From the NCBI GenBank assembly GCA_964395715.1, contig CAYNAU010000003.1, positions 248,001 to 312,000 on the forward strand: a DNA stretch of 64,000 nucleotides, in the 5' to 3' direction. Shown here one piece after another: positions 34,167 to 41,991 of the stretch. The notes under the pieces were generated by a model, which saw nothing but the letters and a program-made list of their open reading frames with translations, was not told the origin of the DNA and ran no database searches. Made by a program: the position numbers and the translations under genes. Origin of the DNA: Porticoccus sp964395715 (GTDB lineage Bacteria > Pseudomonadota > Gammaproteobacteria > Pseudomonadales > Porticoccaceae). Numbering within the stretch: the stretch's first letter is position 1; each line of letters opens with the position of its first letter.

Positions 34167-34595
34167 TCAGACCCTGACAGCCAGCACATCACATTGAGAA
34201 CCGTGCAGAACCCCCGTGGCTGTAGAGCCGAGAATCAAACTGAGACCATGGCGACCGTGACTGCCAACCACAATCAGGTCGATATTATTTTCTTCAGCAA
34301 AGTGATGCATCTCGTGGGAGGGCTGACCGATAATTACATGCTGACGTTCATGCGGCACCCCCAATTCCAAACCCAGTGCAGCAAGTCGCTCCTTGGCCTG
34401 TTCTTCCAGTTGGCTTTGAACTTCGGTGAGGTCCATTGGAATGTCACCGCCGTAGGCGAATGATAACGGTTCCTGAACATGGATCAGAGACAGCAGGGTA
34501 TCACTCCCTGAAAACAGGGACTTGACGCGGTCAACGACTTGCTGTGATTCTGGCTGCAGATCCAGGCCGACCAGGACGTGTTTGTAGGCGGACAT
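34167..34595 (-). CDS. universal stress protein, UspA family
   Basis: A 142-residue single-domain Usp protein beginning YKHVLVGLDLQPES and ending CDVLAVRV. The C-terminal nucleotide-binding signature in ATP-binding members is G-2x-G-9x-G(S/T). Here GSHG is separated from the following GS by only eight residues (RHGLSLIL), so ATP binding is uncertain and the protein may be closer to the non-ATP UspA type. GGAG seven bases before the ATG supports the start. It is divergent from the gene at 34650 across 54 bases. Role: general stress survival, mechanism unresolved in the family. Confidence 0.9.
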   Translation of the reverse strand: MSAYKHVLVGLDLQPESQQVVDRVKSLFSGSDTLLSLIHVQEPLSFAYGGDIPMDLTEVQSQLEEQAKERLAALGLELGVPHERQHVIIGQPSHEMHHFAEENNIDLIVVGSHGRHGLSLILGSTATGVLHGSQCDVLAVRV

Positions 34596-34649
34596 AAGGC
34601 GACTCCAATTGCCACATAATCATCAAAGATATAAAAGTTGTAGCAGACA

Positions 34650-35168
34650 ATGACCTATTTGTTAATAGTGCTGGTCATGGCCATCATTGTATCCCCCATG
34701 TTGTGGTTGCGACAGACGCCCCGACAAAAGCTGATAACTGCCATGCGCCAGACGGCAGCACGAGAGGGATTTCACATCAGGCTGGTAAATCCGCCCGACG
34801 CAAGGGAAGGCGAGGGGCATCTTGAATATGTCAGTTACACCTTGCCATGGCGTGGCAAAGCGCCACAGGAACCCCTGCCGCGGATGGAAAAATGGCTGCT
34901 GGTATTTGAGACGAGGCGTGGCGATCCGTCTCCCTGGGCAAATTGGCAGTGGCTTGGCCGTGAGGCTAATCCCGTCCTTAATGATGCAATCGGTGAAGTG
35001 ATCGGGTGTCTGCCGCCTTCAGTAAAAGGGCTGGAGGCCAGTGCTGCCGGGCTTTCCATCTACTGGCAGGAGCGTGGCGAGGAGTCGGATGTGGCCGTAA
35101 TGGGCGCGCAATTAATAGCGCTGATGAACGTCATTCGCGTCGGATCCACAGAAGGTGAAAAGGAATAA
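34650..35168 (+). CDS. conserved hypothetical membrane-anchored protein
   Basis: A 172-residue protein with one N-terminal membrane helix (YLLIVLVMAIIVSPMLWL) and a soluble, tryptophan-rich domain. I recognise no named domain. Position immediately before topA and next to uspA is consistent with a conserved neighbour of topA in Pseudomonas. Visible features are QKLITAMRQTAAREGFHIRLVNPP after the anchor and two WxW/GxxxW-like patches. The anchor has few charges before it, so the soluble part is probably cytoplasmic. Start uncertain because no strong ribosome site is seen. Confidence 0.7.
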   Translation: MTYLLIVLVMAIIVSPMLWLRQTPRQKLITAMRQTAAREGFHIRLVNPPDAREGEGHLEYVSYTLPWRGKAPQEPLPRMEKWLLVFETRRGDPSPWANWQWLGREANPVLNDAIGEVIGCLPPSVKGLEASAAGLSIYWQERGEESDVAVMGAQLIALMNVIRVGSTEGEKE

Positions 35169-35182
35169 ATTGAAGAATTTCC

Positions 35183-35213
35183 TTGACCGACCCACTGTCC
35201 GCGCATGTATATT
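35183..35213 (+). promoter_or_regulatory. putative topA promoter
   Basis: TTGACC at 35183-35188 and TATATT at 35208-35213 are separated by 19 bases, slightly long for a sigma-70 promoter. TGTATA two bases earlier gives a 17-base spacer but poorer match. It lies about 80 bases before topA and just after the stop of the preceding gene, so it is a reasonable candidate only. Confidence 0.4.
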
Positions 35214-35290
35214 CGCCCCCTCAGAAAGCTGTGCTTGCCCCTAAACTGGCAGGTACATTCAGTCAAATTCAGTGAGTTTTTAATAGTTTC

Positions 35291-37930
35291 ATGGGTAAAT
35301 CACTCGTTATCGTAGAGTCCCCAGCCAAGGCTAAAACAATCAACAAGTACCTTGGTAACGACTTTATCGTGAAGTCCAGCGTAGGACATATTCGCGATTT
35401 GCCGACTGGCGGCAACGGTAAGACGGTGGACCCAAAAGAACGCGCCAAAGCCGCTGCCGCAACGCGGAAAATGTCCCCCGAGGAGAAAGAAGTCCATCGT
35501 GCCCGCAAGGCCAAAGAACAGCTCGTAACGCGCATGGGTATTGACCCTGAAAACGACTGGAAAGCCCGCTATGAAATTCTGCCGGGCAAGGAAAAGGTTG
35601 TCGCGGAACTCAAAAAACTCGCTAAAACGGCTGATCATATCTATCTCGCAACGGACCTTGACAGAGAAGGGGAGGCCATCGCCTGGCACCTGATGGAGGC
35701 CATTGGTGGCGACCCGGAAAACTATCAGCGGGTGGTGTTTAACGAGATTACCAAGAAGGCTATTAAAGAAGCCTTTGAACATCCGGGCCGACTCGATACG
35801 AATCGTGTCAGCGCCCAGCAAGCCCGCCGCTTTCTCGATCGGGTGGTCGGGTTCATGTTGTCTCCCCTGTTGTGGAGCAAGGTCGCCCGTGGCCTTTCCG
35901 CAGGACGAGTCCAGTCGGTGGCGGTCAAGCTGATTGTCGAGCGAGAACGTGAAATTCGCGCCTTCGAACCGGAGGAATACTGGACCCTGCACGCGGACCT
36001 GGAAACAGCTGCAGAAGATCAGGTCCGTTTTGAAGTCAAGAAACAGGGCGGTGATAACTTCCGTCCCGTCAGCAAAGAGCAGACCGATGCCGCACTGGCT
36101 GCGCTCAATAATGCTTCCTATGTTGTCAGCGCACGGGAAGACAAACCCACCAGCAGCAAACCCTCAGCACCTTTTATTACCTCGACATTGCAACAGGCGT
36201 GCAGTACCCGTTTGGGTTACGGGGTGAAGAAAACCATGATGTTGGCCCAGCGTCTCTATGAGGCCGGTTACATCACCTATATGAGAACGGATTCAACCAA
36301 CCTCAGTGCCGATGCGGTGGCCAGCTGTCGAGAGTTTATCGGCAAACGCTACGGGGACCGTTACTTGCCGGAAGACCCCAATGTCTACAGCAGCAAGTCC
36401 GGGGCACAGGAAGCTCACGAGGCCATCCGGCCCTCCAATATCGATATTCTCCCCAGTGATCTTGTGGGCATGGAAGAGGATGCGAAAAAACTCTATCGCC
36501 TGATCTGGCAACAGTTTGTGGCCTGTCAGATGACCCCAGCCCAGTTCACCAGCACCACGGTGACGGTCAAGGCGGGAGACTATGAACTGCGTGCAAAAGG
36601 TCGCGTAACCCGCTTCGATGGTTACCTCAAGGTCCAGCCGGCGATGGCCCAGAAAGGAGACGATATCGAGTTGCCGGAAATGGCGGTGGGCGAGGCCATG
36701 AACCTGAACAAGCTGATTCCCCTGCAACACTTTACGAAACCGCCCGCCCGTTACTCGGAAGCCTCCCTGGTCAAGGAGTTGGAGAAAAAGGGCATTGGTC
36801 GTCCATCAACCTATGCTTCCATCATCTCCACCATTCAGGACCGCGGTTATGTGCGGGTGGAAAATCGTCGTTTTTATGCGGAAAAGATTGGCGATATTGT
36901 CACCGACCGCCTGAATGAGAATTTCACCGATCTGATGGATTACGGGTTTACCGCCTCTATGGAGGAATACCTGGATGAAATCGCCCGGGGTGAGTTGGAG
37001 TGGAAGCAGATTCTCAACCGTTTCTATCGCGACTTCAGCAATAAACTGGCCAAGGCCGATGCCTCTGACGATGGGATGCGTCCCAACCAGCCGTCCCCCA
37101 CGGATATTCCCTGCCCCCAGTGTGGTCGACCCATGATGATTCGCACCGGCACCACCGGTGTTTTTCTGGGCTGTTCAGGCTACAGCTTGCCACCCAAGGA
37201 GCGCTGCAAGGGTACATTGAATCTGACGCCCGGAGATGAAGCCGTTAATGCCGACGAGGATGAGGAAGCGGAAAGCCGTCAATTGATGGAGCGCAGACGC
37301 TGCAAACTCTGCAATACCGCCATGGACAGCTATCTAATTGACGAGGGGCGCAAGCTGCATGTTTGTGGTAACAACCCGGATTGTGAGGGTTACGAGGTAG
37401 AGCTTGGCTCATTCAAACTAAAAGGCTATGACGGCCCGGTCATAGAGTGCGACAAGTGTGGCAGCGATATGCAGTTAAAGTCCGGTCGCTTTGGCAAGTA
37501 CTTTGGCTGCAGCAATGAAAACTGCAGCAACACCCGCAAACTGCTGAAAAATGGCCAGCCCGCGCCGCCCAAAATGGACCCGGTGCCGATGCCGGAGTTG
37601 CCCTGCGAAAAGGTCGACGATCATTACATTCTTCGCGACGGGGCGAGCGGCCTGTTTCTGGCCGCCAGCAAGTTTCCGCGTCACCGCGAAACCCGAGCTC
37701 CTCTGGTGTCGGAGCTGTTGCCGCACCGCGAGGAAATCGATCCCAAATACAGCTTCCTGTTCAGCGCCCCAACGCAGGATCCCGACGGCTTGCCCACTGT
37801 GGTCCGCTACAGTCGCAAGACGGCAGAACAATACGTGCAGTCGGAAGTTGAGGGTAAGCCCTCAGGCTGGAAGGCTTTTTACGAAAACGGCCGCTGGCGG
37901 GAAACAGATGGCCGCAAAGGCAAGAAATAA
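35291..37930 (+). CDS. topA: DNA topoisomerase I
   Basis: Type IA topoisomerase that relaxes negative supercoils behind moving polymerases. The 879-residue protein has the Toprim domain at the N-terminus (SLVIVESPAKAKTINKYLG; DLDREGEAIAWHL) and the active-site tyrosine Tyr330 in GYITYMRTDSTNLS. Three C-terminal zinc-ribbon units follow, with CPQCGRP, CKLCNTA and CDKCGSD as their first cysteine pairs. Extra beta-rich C-terminal repeats (RDGASGLFLAASKFPRHRETR) complete the gammaproteobacterial form. The gene order topA-DUF6586 is the same as in Pseudomonas. Confidence 0.97.
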   Translation: MGKSLVIVESPAKAKTINKYLGNDFIVKSSVGHIRDLPTGGNGKTVDPKERAKAAAATRKMSPEEKEVHRARKAKEQLVTRMGIDPENDWKARYEILPGKEKVVAELKKLAKTADHIYLATDLDREGEAIAWHLMEAIGGDPENYQRVVFNEITKKAIKEAFEHPGRLDTNRVSAQQARRFLDRVVGFMLSPLLWSKVARGLSAGRVQSVAVKLIVEREREIRAFEPEEYWTLHADLETAAEDQVRFEVKKQGGDNFRPVSKEQTDAALAALNNASYVVSAREDKPTSSKPSAPFITSTLQQACSTRLGYGVKKTMMLAQRLYEAGYITYMRTDSTNLSADAVASCREFIGKRYGDRYLPEDPNVYSSKSGAQEAHEAIRPSNIDILPSDLVGMEEDAKKLYRLIWQQFVACQMTPAQFTSTTVTVKAGDYELRAKGRVTRFDGYLKVQPAMAQKGDDIELPEMAVGEAMNLNKLIPLQHFTKPPARYSEASLVKELEKKGIGRPSTYASIISTIQDRGYVRVENRRFYAEKIGDIVTDRLNENFTDLMDYGFTASMEEYLDEIARGELEWKQILNRFYRDFSNKLAKADASDDGMRPNQPSPTDIPCPQCGRPMMIRTGTTGVFLGCSGYSLPPKERCKGTLNLTPGDEAVNADEDEEAESRQLMERRRCKLCNTAMDSYLIDEGRKLHVCGNNPDCEGYEVELGSFKLKGYDGPVIECDKCGSDMQLKSGRFGKYFGCSNENCSNTRKLLKNGQPAPPKMDPVPMPELPCEKVDDHYILRDGASGLFLAASKFPRHRETRAPLVSELLPHREEIDPKYSFLFSAPTQDPDGLPTVVRYSRKTAEQYVQSEVEGKPSGWKAFYENGRWRETDGRKGKK

Positions 37931-37939
37931 AGACGCGCC

Positions 37940-38443
37940 GTGAACCCCTACCTGTCTTTGGTTAATCAGCATTTTTGTTTCAGTGGTTTACTGCTGGAGC
38001 GATTGGTTGTGCATAAGGTGCAGGACGCAAATCGACTACTGCTTCTCGCCCTTTCCCAGTCAGTTCTTTTCCAACTGGAAACCACGTATCGCTTCTATCT
38101 GCGGGAAGTGGCCGCCACCTACAAATGCCGGGAGCCAGAACAGATCAACGGCGTAGACGAGTTGATCGGTGCCTTGCAAACCATGGGTAAACACCCGGCT
38201 GAGGCCAGTGAATTGGAAAATCTGGAGCAGCAACGCGGCAGTTGGCTGAACGGGCTGTTGTCAGCCTATCGGCAGGTGATGAAGGTTCAGTCAGAACAGA
38301 TCAGCCAGCACTCGCCCATCGCGTTGGTTCAGGTTAGTAGCGAGCAGGATGACCAGGAGCTCACAGCAGAGCTGTTATCTGGTTGGCGAGAATCTTTCCT
38401 TGAGGTGGTTGAACGCCATCGCCAGCACATGCTCGAGTGCTAA
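37940..38443 (+). CDS. DUF6586 family protein
   Basis: A 167-residue soluble, mostly helical protein starting with GTG at 37940, nine bases after the topA stop. It matches the DUF6586 group found next to topA in Pseudomonas. Features: helix-rich N-terminus (HFCFSGLLLERLVVHKVQDANRLLLLALSQSVLFQLETTYRFYLREV) and an acidic C-terminal half. No membrane segment or enzymatic motif is visible. Co-transcription with topA is likely. Function unknown. Confidence 0.75.
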   Translation: MNPYLSLVNQHFCFSGLLLERLVVHKVQDANRLLLLALSQSVLFQLETTYRFYLREVAATYKCREPEQINGVDELIGALQTMGKHPAEASELENLEQQRGSWLNGLLSAYRQVMKVQSEQISQHSPIALVQVSSEQDDQELTAELLSGWRESFLEVVERHRQHMLEC

Positions 38444-38464
38444 GTTAATTTTTCCAGTCGGCGG

Positions 38465-38493
38465 TTAATAACCGGGTCTGGCTCTGTTACAAT
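38465..38493 (+). promoter_or_regulatory. possible promoter for the 81-residue protein
   Basis: TACAAT at 38488-38493 (five of six consensus bases) has TTAATA at a 17-base spacing (38465-38470), a poor -35. It sits 37 bases before the small conserved gene at 38530. Confidence 0.3.
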
Positions 38494-38529
38494 CCTCTAT
38501 TACTACATCGCCCACTACTGGAAGACCTC

Positions 38530-38775
38530 ATGTCCCTCTCTCTGTTTGAAATTGTCATCCTGCCAGACGGTGATATCGCCCTGCAGCGGACTGATGATGA
38601 TTCCCCCCTGATCCGTATCAGCTTTTCAGAGGATGCAGAAGCCTTCCTGGAGAGCGCCAAGGTGGACGTGGCCAAGGTCATGATTGATGCTGGCATTGAA
38701 GTCTTTGAAGAGCTGGGCGCGGAAAATATGAAGCTCGAATCGCCCCGCATTGACAAGGATCGCGTGCTTCACTGA
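38530..38775 (+). CDS. small conserved protein of unknown function
   Basis: An 81-residue acidic protein, MSLSLFEIVILPDGDIALQR at its start, followed by SEDAEAFLESAKVDVAKVMIDAGIEVFEELG. It looks like one small alpha/beta domain. It carries no signal peptide or cysteine. It sits between topA/DUF6586 and lexA, convergent with lexA, a position held by a short hypothetical protein in Pseudomonas too. This syntenic conservation argues for a real gene, but I do not recognise the family or its function. Confidence 0.75.
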   Translation: MSLSLFEIVILPDGDIALQRTDDDSPLIRISFSEDAEAFLESAKVDVAKVMIDAGIEVFEELGAENMKLESPRIDKDRVLH

Positions 38776-38830
38776 TTGTCGTTAAGGCGCTGAATCGCTT
38801 CCAGATAGGGGTTCGCAGATGGCGCAGTAA

Positions 38831-39445
38831 TCAGGTCTGGGTACGAATGACGCCGACCCCCAGACCTTCAATCGCAAAACTTTTTTCTCTCAGATCCACG
38901 TGGATTGGTTCCAAATCCTCGTTCTCCGGTTCCAGAATAACCTCATGTCGTTTGCGACTTTTTCTGAAGCGCTTGACTGTGACCTCTTCGTCAATTCTGG
39001 CGACGACAATCTGCCCATTGTCGGCGGTTTCGCACTTGTGCACGGCCAGAATATCGCCATCCATTATGCCGATGTTTTTCATGCTCATTCCCTGTACCCG
39101 GAGCAGATAATCAGCCTGGGGGTAGAAGAGGTTGGCGGCCACATCCAGGTAGGTCTCAATATTTTCTATCGCAAGCACAGGCTCTCCAGCGGCGACTCGT
39201 CCTACTAGTGGCAGTCCGGGTGGTGCTTCTTCAACAAGGCGAATGCCGCGTGAAGCCCCCGAAGTCATTTCAATCACACCTTTTCGGGCCAGGGCCCGCA
39301 AGTGTTCTTCAGCAGCATTGGGGGACTTGAATCCCAGTTCCGAGGCAATCTCAGCGCGGGTAGGGGGGTAACCGCTTTCTTCGATGTGCTGCCTGATCAG
39401 GTCCAGTATTTGTTGCTGGCGTGCGGTCAAAGACGGGTTGCTCAT
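38831..39445 (-). CDS. lexA: LexA repressor
   Basis: Repressor of the SOS DNA-damage regulon; it cleaves itself when stimulated by the RecA filament. The 204-residue protein has an N-terminal winged helix-turn-helix (PPTRAEIASELGFKSPNAAEEHL). The Ala86-Gly87 cleavage bond lies in GRVAAGEPV, and the Ser121/Lys158 catalytic dyad in MSMKNIG and VTVKRF. GAGGTG upstream supports the ATG at 39445; the frame stays open further upstream through the operator region but that extension is not family-like. Two SOS boxes upstream show autoregulation. No sulA-like gene lies downstream; instead the neighbour is convergent. Confidence 0.97.
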   Translation of the reverse strand: MSNPSLTARQQQILDLIRQHIEESGYPPTRAEIASELGFKSPNAAEEHLRALARKGVIEMTSGASRGIRLVEEAPPGLPLVGRVAAGEPVLAIENIETYLDVAANLFYPQADYLLRVQGMSMKNIGIMDGDILAVHKCETADNGQIVVARIDEEVTVKRFRKSRKRHEVILEPENEDLEPIHVDLREKSFAIEGLGVGVIRTQT

Positions 39446-39497
39446 GGCTGTCACCTCGGTTGGTGGATAAAGCAGGTATGCTGCCGTTAATGTAAAG

Positions 39498-39517
39498 TAC
39501 TGTAAATTAATATAGCC
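39498..39517 (-). promoter_or_regulatory. second, imperfect SOS box of lexA
   Basis: On the plus strand TACTGT is followed by eight bases and ATAG instead of ACAG, so one position of the CTGT-N8-ACAG core is off. It adjoins the perfect box with centres about 17 bases apart, a layout like the double operator of E. coli lexA. A TATATT -10-like hexamer on the minus strand lies between the two. Confidence 0.6.
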
Positions 39518-39534
39518 TGTATTAAAACACAGTA
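39515..39534 (-). promoter_or_regulatory. SOS box (LexA operator)
   Basis: The core CTGT-ATTAAAAC-ACAG at 39517-39532 is a perfect match to the gammaproteobacterial LexA site, followed by TA. It lies about 70-90 bases upstream of the lexA start and also in the divergent gap before the LOG gene (39624), so that gene could be under SOS control as well. Confidence 0.85.
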
Positions 39535-39623
39535 CATGCCCGGGATACACCCTGTTGTTTATTGGTTGGCACTATACTTAGTAAAGGCTGGTAGCTGGCC
39601 TGAAAGTATTGAGGGGAGTGTTT

Positions 39624-40280
39624 ATGGACGAAATCAAAATACCTGAAGCCTGGCGCGTTTTGAGAATTCAGGCTGAGTTGGTGGATGGCATTGAGGCGTT
39701 GGCCAAGTTGGGCAGTGCTGTGACTATTTTTGGTGGTGCCCGTTTCAAGCCGGGCAGCCAATACTATGAAGAGGCGCAGCGCCTTGGTGGGTTGCTGGGT
39801 AAAGAGGGGATTCCTGTTATTACGGGGGGTGGCCCGGGAATTATGGAAGGGGCCAATCGGGGTTGTCATGACACTGCCAGCACATCGGTAGGTTTAAACA
39901 TCTCACTGCCGACAGAGCAGGATCCCAATTCCTTCCTGGATTTATCCCTCAAGTTCCGATACTTCTTCGTGCGCAAGTTTATGTTTGTCAAACATGCGGT
40001 GGGGTTTGTCATTTTCCCGGGAGGCTACGGAACCCTCGATGAACTGTTTGAAGCACTAACGCTGGTGCAAACCAGCAAGGTCAGGCCTTTTCCGATTATT
40101 CTGGTGGGCAGCGACTATTGGGGAGGATTGGTGGACTGGATACAAAACACCATGCTGGCGAACGGCTGTATTGCCGAGCGGGAAATGCATCTGTTTACAG
40201 TGGTGGATGATGCCGAGACGGCGGCAAAAATTATCCTGCAGCATGCTCGCATGCTACAGGCTCAGGAAATTGCCGAATAA
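39624..40280 (+). CDS. LOG-family protein (TIGR00730-type nucleotide phosphoribohydrolase)
   Basis: A 218-residue Rossmann-fold protein of the LOG/lysine-decarboxylase-like group, which hydrolyses nucleoside 5'-monophosphates such as cytokinin ribotides to free base and ribose phosphate. Characteristic motifs are FGGARFKPGS, TGGGPGIMEGANRG and PGGYGTLDELFE, the last containing the PGGxGTxxE active-site signature. AGGGGAG at 39612-39618 lies five bases before the ATG at 39624 and excludes the TTG at 39609. It is divergent from lexA. True substrate is unknown; bacterial members have roles in purine nucleotide handling. In Pseudomonas the fatty-acid regulator psrA occupies the corresponding position between lexA and nagZ. 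Confidence 0.9.
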   Translation: MDEIKIPEAWRVLRIQAELVDGIEALAKLGSAVTIFGGARFKPGSQYYEEAQRLGGLLGKEGIPVITGGGPGIMEGANRGCHDTASTSVGLNISLPTEQDPNSFLDLSLKFRYFFVRKFMFVKHAVGFVIFPGGYGTLDELFEALTLVQTSKVRPFPIILVGSDYWGGLVDWIQNTMLANGCIAEREMHLFTVVDDAETAAKIILQHARMLQAQEIAE

Positions 40281-40309
40281 GTGGTGGGAGAGAAGATAAT
40301 CGGCACTTC

Positions 40310-40627
40310 TCAATAGTCGTCCAGGCCGTAGATGGTATCTGAATCGATATCCAGCAAAGGATCATTCCAGTTTTCCGGCACATACACATCGTCTGCAGAC
40401 AGACTGTCTTCGTTACTGAGTTCATAAGACACCCGCCAGTCTTCCGGCGGTTCTGCAGCTAACAGCAGCAATTGCTGCCAGGTGTCGAGATCAATCTCAC
40501 TGACTTCGCCATCTACATATTGCACTTCGATTGATCCGGCGTGTTCATCAACGGCAACTACTTCGAAAATTTCATCTTCAGTGGCATCCTGATACCAGGC
40601 GCCAATGACGGGAACTTGTGAAGCCAT
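40310..40627 (-). CDS. DUF6763 family acidic protein
   Basis: A 105-residue, strongly acidic protein beginning PVIGAWYQDATEDEIFEVVAVDEHAGSIEVQY and including LDTWQQLL and PPEDW. It matches my memory of the DUF6763 family, which is restricted to Gammaproteobacteria. The first half looks like a small SH3-like or beta-barrel domain, and the second is acidic and probably flexible. GGGGGTGA just upstream supports the ATG. It is convergent with the LOG gene, 29 bases apart. No function known. Confidence 0.72.
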   Translation of the reverse strand: MASQVPVIGAWYQDATEDEIFEVVAVDEHAGSIEVQYVDGEVSEIDLDTWQQLLLLAAEPPEDWRVSYELSNEDSLSADDVYVPENWNDPLLDIDSDTIYGLDDY

Positions 40628-40956
40628 GATTCACCCCCTTCCTTTTCTCTAGGACTAACCAAAGTATCACCAACGAACTTGCTCTGCACCATGCGGGCAA
40701 GCTGTTTTGGATAAACGGGTGTCAATGGGGGCAGGGGTTAATGCAGGCTTAATATGAGATTTCTTTGAGAAAAACAGTGTAACTTCAGTGTTGAAAAGCA
40801 TTTAATTTTTATCCCGGAAATTGTGCTGTAACCTGTTAAGTTCCAGCTGTCATAACGGGTTGTTTTCAAAATGAAAAATTTGTCTAATCTGTTACCCCGG
40901 TTTTTGACCGGTTATAGCTTGATTACTCCCCGTTACCCGCTGTTTGAGGTTTTACT
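40628..40956. other. 329-base gap without a gene upstream of nagZ
   Basis: No open frame with a believable start or composition is present on either strand. The middle (about 40740-40890) is A/T-rich compared with the neighbouring genes, consistent with two outward-facing promoters. A small inverted repeat, CCGGT at 40897-40901 and ACCGG at 40907-40911, and TTTTC/GAAAA around 40863-40877 are visible. A GAGG about seven bases before the nagZ ATG is its ribosome site. I see no tRNA or terminator. Confidence 0.6.
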
Positions 40957-41976
40957 ATGATTCCTGGCCCGCTGATGCTCGATCTGGAAGGTTTGATTCT
41001 GACCCCCGATGAAGAGCAATTGCTGCAACATCCGGGTGTCGGGGGCGTCATCTTCTTCTCCCGCAATTTCTCCAGCCGCAGCCAGATCATGGACCTGGTA
41101 TTACAGATACGCACTATCCGCCCCGGATTGCTGTTGTGTGTTGACCAGGAAGGAGGCCGCGTACAACGCTTTCGCGAGGGGTTTACGCGGATTCCACCCA
41201 TGCAGATGCTGGGGGATCTTTTCCCGGGAGACGACGCCGAGCAGTTGCTGCGGGATACCGGTTGGCTGATGGCTTCTGAGTTGTTGGCGTCTGGCATTGA
41301 TTTCAGTTTTGCCCCGGTGCTGGATGTGGACCGCCAGAGTTGTGAGGTCATTGCTGACCGCTCCTTTTCCGACGATCCTACCTGTCTTGTTCAGGCTGCC
41401 AGTGCCTTTATTGCCGGTATGCACGAGGCTGGGATGGCCGCCACCGGTAAACATTTTCCGGGGCACGGTGGGGTCAGGGCGGACAGTCACCTGGAAACCC
41501 CCTACGATCAGCGCTCTCTACAGGCCCTGCGAGACAGGGATTTAAAGCCCTTTGTTGAACTGAGCGATACGCTGGATGCTGTGATGCCGGCACATATTGT
41601 ATTTCCCGGCATTGACGCCGATGCCGTCGGATTTTCGCGGTTCTGGTTACAGACCGTACTGCGGGGTGAATTACATTTTGAGGGCGTTATTTTTAGCGAC
41701 GACCTGTCCATGAAAGGGGCGGATATTGCCGGGAGCTATGCGCAGAAGGCTGACAGTGCTCTGCAGGCCGGCTGTGATATGGTGCTGGTTTGTAATAGTC
41801 GGCCAGGCGCACTGGAAGTGCTGGATTTCCTGGAGAGTGCGAACATTACCCCATCTCACAGGTTGTCTGGCATGTTGGCGCGTCAACAGCCGGATTGGTC
41901 ATCGCTGCTGGCATCCGGGCGCTGGCAGGCAACCGTGGCCAAACTGGAAGAGCTAGTCGCCACGATGGCGAAATAA
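40957..41976 (+). CDS. nagZ: beta-N-acetylhexosaminidase
   Basis: A cytoplasmic glycoside hydrolase of family 3 that removes N-acetylglucosamine from 1,6-anhydromuropeptides in cell-wall recycling. In bacteria with ampC it influences beta-lactamase induction. The 339-residue single-domain protein has VDQEGGRVQRFREGF, the catalytic-loop motif KHFPGHGGV (Lys165-His166, His170) and the nucleophile region FSDDLSMKG (Asp248/249). Upstream is a 329-base gap; downstream the MscS gene begins after 15 bases. It complements the Slt and MltD transglycosylases encoded in the same window. Confidence 0.96.
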   Translation: MIPGPLMLDLEGLILTPDEEQLLQHPGVGGVIFFSRNFSSRSQIMDLVLQIRTIRPGLLLCVDQEGGRVQRFREGFTRIPPMQMLGDLFPGDDAEQLLRDTGWLMASELLASGIDFSFAPVLDVDRQSCEVIADRSFSDDPTCLVQAASAFIAGMHEAGMAATGKHFPGHGGVRADSHLETPYDQRSLQALRDRDLKPFVELSDTLDAVMPAHIVFPGIDADAVGFSRFWLQTVLRGELHFEGVIFSDDLSMKGADIAGSYAQKADSALQAGCDMVLVCNSRPGALEVLDFLESANITPSHRLSGMLARQQPDWSSLLASGRWQATVAKLEELVATMAK

Positions 41977-41991
41977 TCGGAGTCAAAAACA

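Noticed and set aside
40628..40956. Possible missing psrA-like regulator or small RNA in the gap before nagZ
   Set aside because: No helix-turn-helix coding frame is present, and no clear promoter-hairpin-terminator set typical of a small RNA can be seen.
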